NCBI GenBank assembly: GCA_013400975.1
Contig: WBMZ01006400.1
Span: 186,001-250,000, forward strand
Direction of reading: 5' to 3'
Length of the DNA stretch: 64,000 bases
DNA from: Atrichornis clamosus
Lineage: Eukaryota; Chordata; Aves; Passeriformes; Menuridae
The notes under the pieces are model-generated. The model saw only the letters and a program-made list of their open reading frames with translations. It made no database searches and was not told the DNA's origin. This document shows positions 63,501-64,000 of the stretch, piece after piece. The first letter of the stretch is position 1. Each line of letters starts with the position of its first letter. Position numbers and translations under genes: made by a program.

Positions 63501-64000
63501 AAATTTTTTTCCACTATATTTTCAAAAACATAACTCTAATGAAAGAATATAATGCTCATTATAGGGACATTCCTGATTAAAAGAGAACTGCTGCAGATAG
63601 TGATTTCCTCTGTGGTTTATTTGGTGATACAGAATATCAAAAACTTTTAGAACTTATTTAGTGTACTGCAAGTGACATGTGATTGAATATTACTGTAGAA
63701 CCAAAGCTCCCAGAGGGTTTAATCAATACATTTTTATGTTTTCCTATCCTATCTGCCTTGTTTTATTTCCTACGAGTATGCTCTGAACATGAAGGGCAGA
63801 TGGTTTATATCCAAGCAAATATGAAGAACTGGTGAACCCAATTACTCTGATTCCCATCATTTACTTTCTCATCTATGATGTAAAGCACATTGTAATAAAT
63901 TGCATTAAGAAAATTATTTAAAATAGCCACCTGCAGTCCCTTCCGATAGGTTTTTGTGTTTGGGTTTTTAAAATATCTTTTCTCTAGGGAGACTGAAGAG
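60522..64000. other. Non-coding unique DNA, no gene seen
   Basis: No gene recognised. It contains the duplication around the N at 60836, an AC-rich tract at 61428-61456 and a GT-rich tract at 63949-63970. Frames of up to 116 codons at the end (63202-63552, plus strand) have no recognisable domain. Confidence 0.55.
60763..60932. repeat. 73-bp near-identical direct duplication around an N
   Basis: Bases 60763-60835 recur at 60860-60932 with two mismatches (A/G at the tenth to eleventh position and G/T near the end), a period of 97. The N (60836) directly follows the first copy. An assembly join or two merged haplotypes is the simplest explanation. Confidence 0.92.

Noticed and set aside
1..64000. 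Search by eye for CRISPR arrays, tRNA B-boxes, known miRNA seeds (let-7, miR-9, miR-124 and others) and telomere-like repeats.
   Set aside because: None was found. This is eukaryotic DNA, and a covariance-model scan would be needed for a firm negative on small RNAs.

Overview
This is a 64 kb stretch of vertebrate nuclear DNA, almost certainly from a bird. The main evidence is a set of CR1 LINE 3' ends and one truncated endogenous-retrovirus LTR of a family I recognise from avian genomes. Base composition is AT-rich and CpG-poor. No Alu-, B1/B2- or L1-type repeats were seen. The longest ATG-started frame is 169 codons and is a decayed CR1 ORF2; the longest unrelated one is 152 codons and has no recognisable domain. 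I found no convincing protein-coding gene, tRNA, rRNA or known miRNA. The window reads as intergenic sequence (a gene desert) or the inside of a very large intron. The species cannot be fixed from what is visible.

Layout. Bases 1-2533 are unique AT-rich DNA with a homeodomain-core cluster near 1.38-1.56 kb and a GC-richer patch near 1.9-2.1 kb. A plus-strand CR1 3' end lies at 2534-2797. Unique DNA follows, with minus-strand CR1 tails at 11157-11226 and 17107-17203. The largest element is a minus-strand CR1 at 23770-24630 that keeps the C-terminal part of ORF2 in two broken frames. A truncated minus-strand LTR sits at 32629-33100. A degraded older CR1-like segment sits at 48531-48720, and another minus-strand CR1 tail at 60420-60521. 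Low-complexity tracts rich in AAACC or GGTTT recur about every 5 kb on both strands.

Assembly. The window holds three single N characters (2627, 24318, 60836). Each one sits beside a direct duplication of its own flank. Two lie inside CR1 copies, where the known family sequence shows that about 13 bases are extra. These look like unresolved joins, not biology.

Structured non-coding DNA. The best leads for undescribed function are small: a 17-bp-stem hairpin (15474-15513), a nested set of inverted repeats bounded by 12-bp termini (44107-44255), an inverted repeat of AGGTCA half-sites (43168-43204), an 18-bp perfect palindrome of ATTGCAAT type (27696-27713), and two perfect octamer motifs 228 bp apart (19245-19480). 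No multi-gene system is present. Cross-species conservation and chromatin data would decide whether any of these are enhancers.
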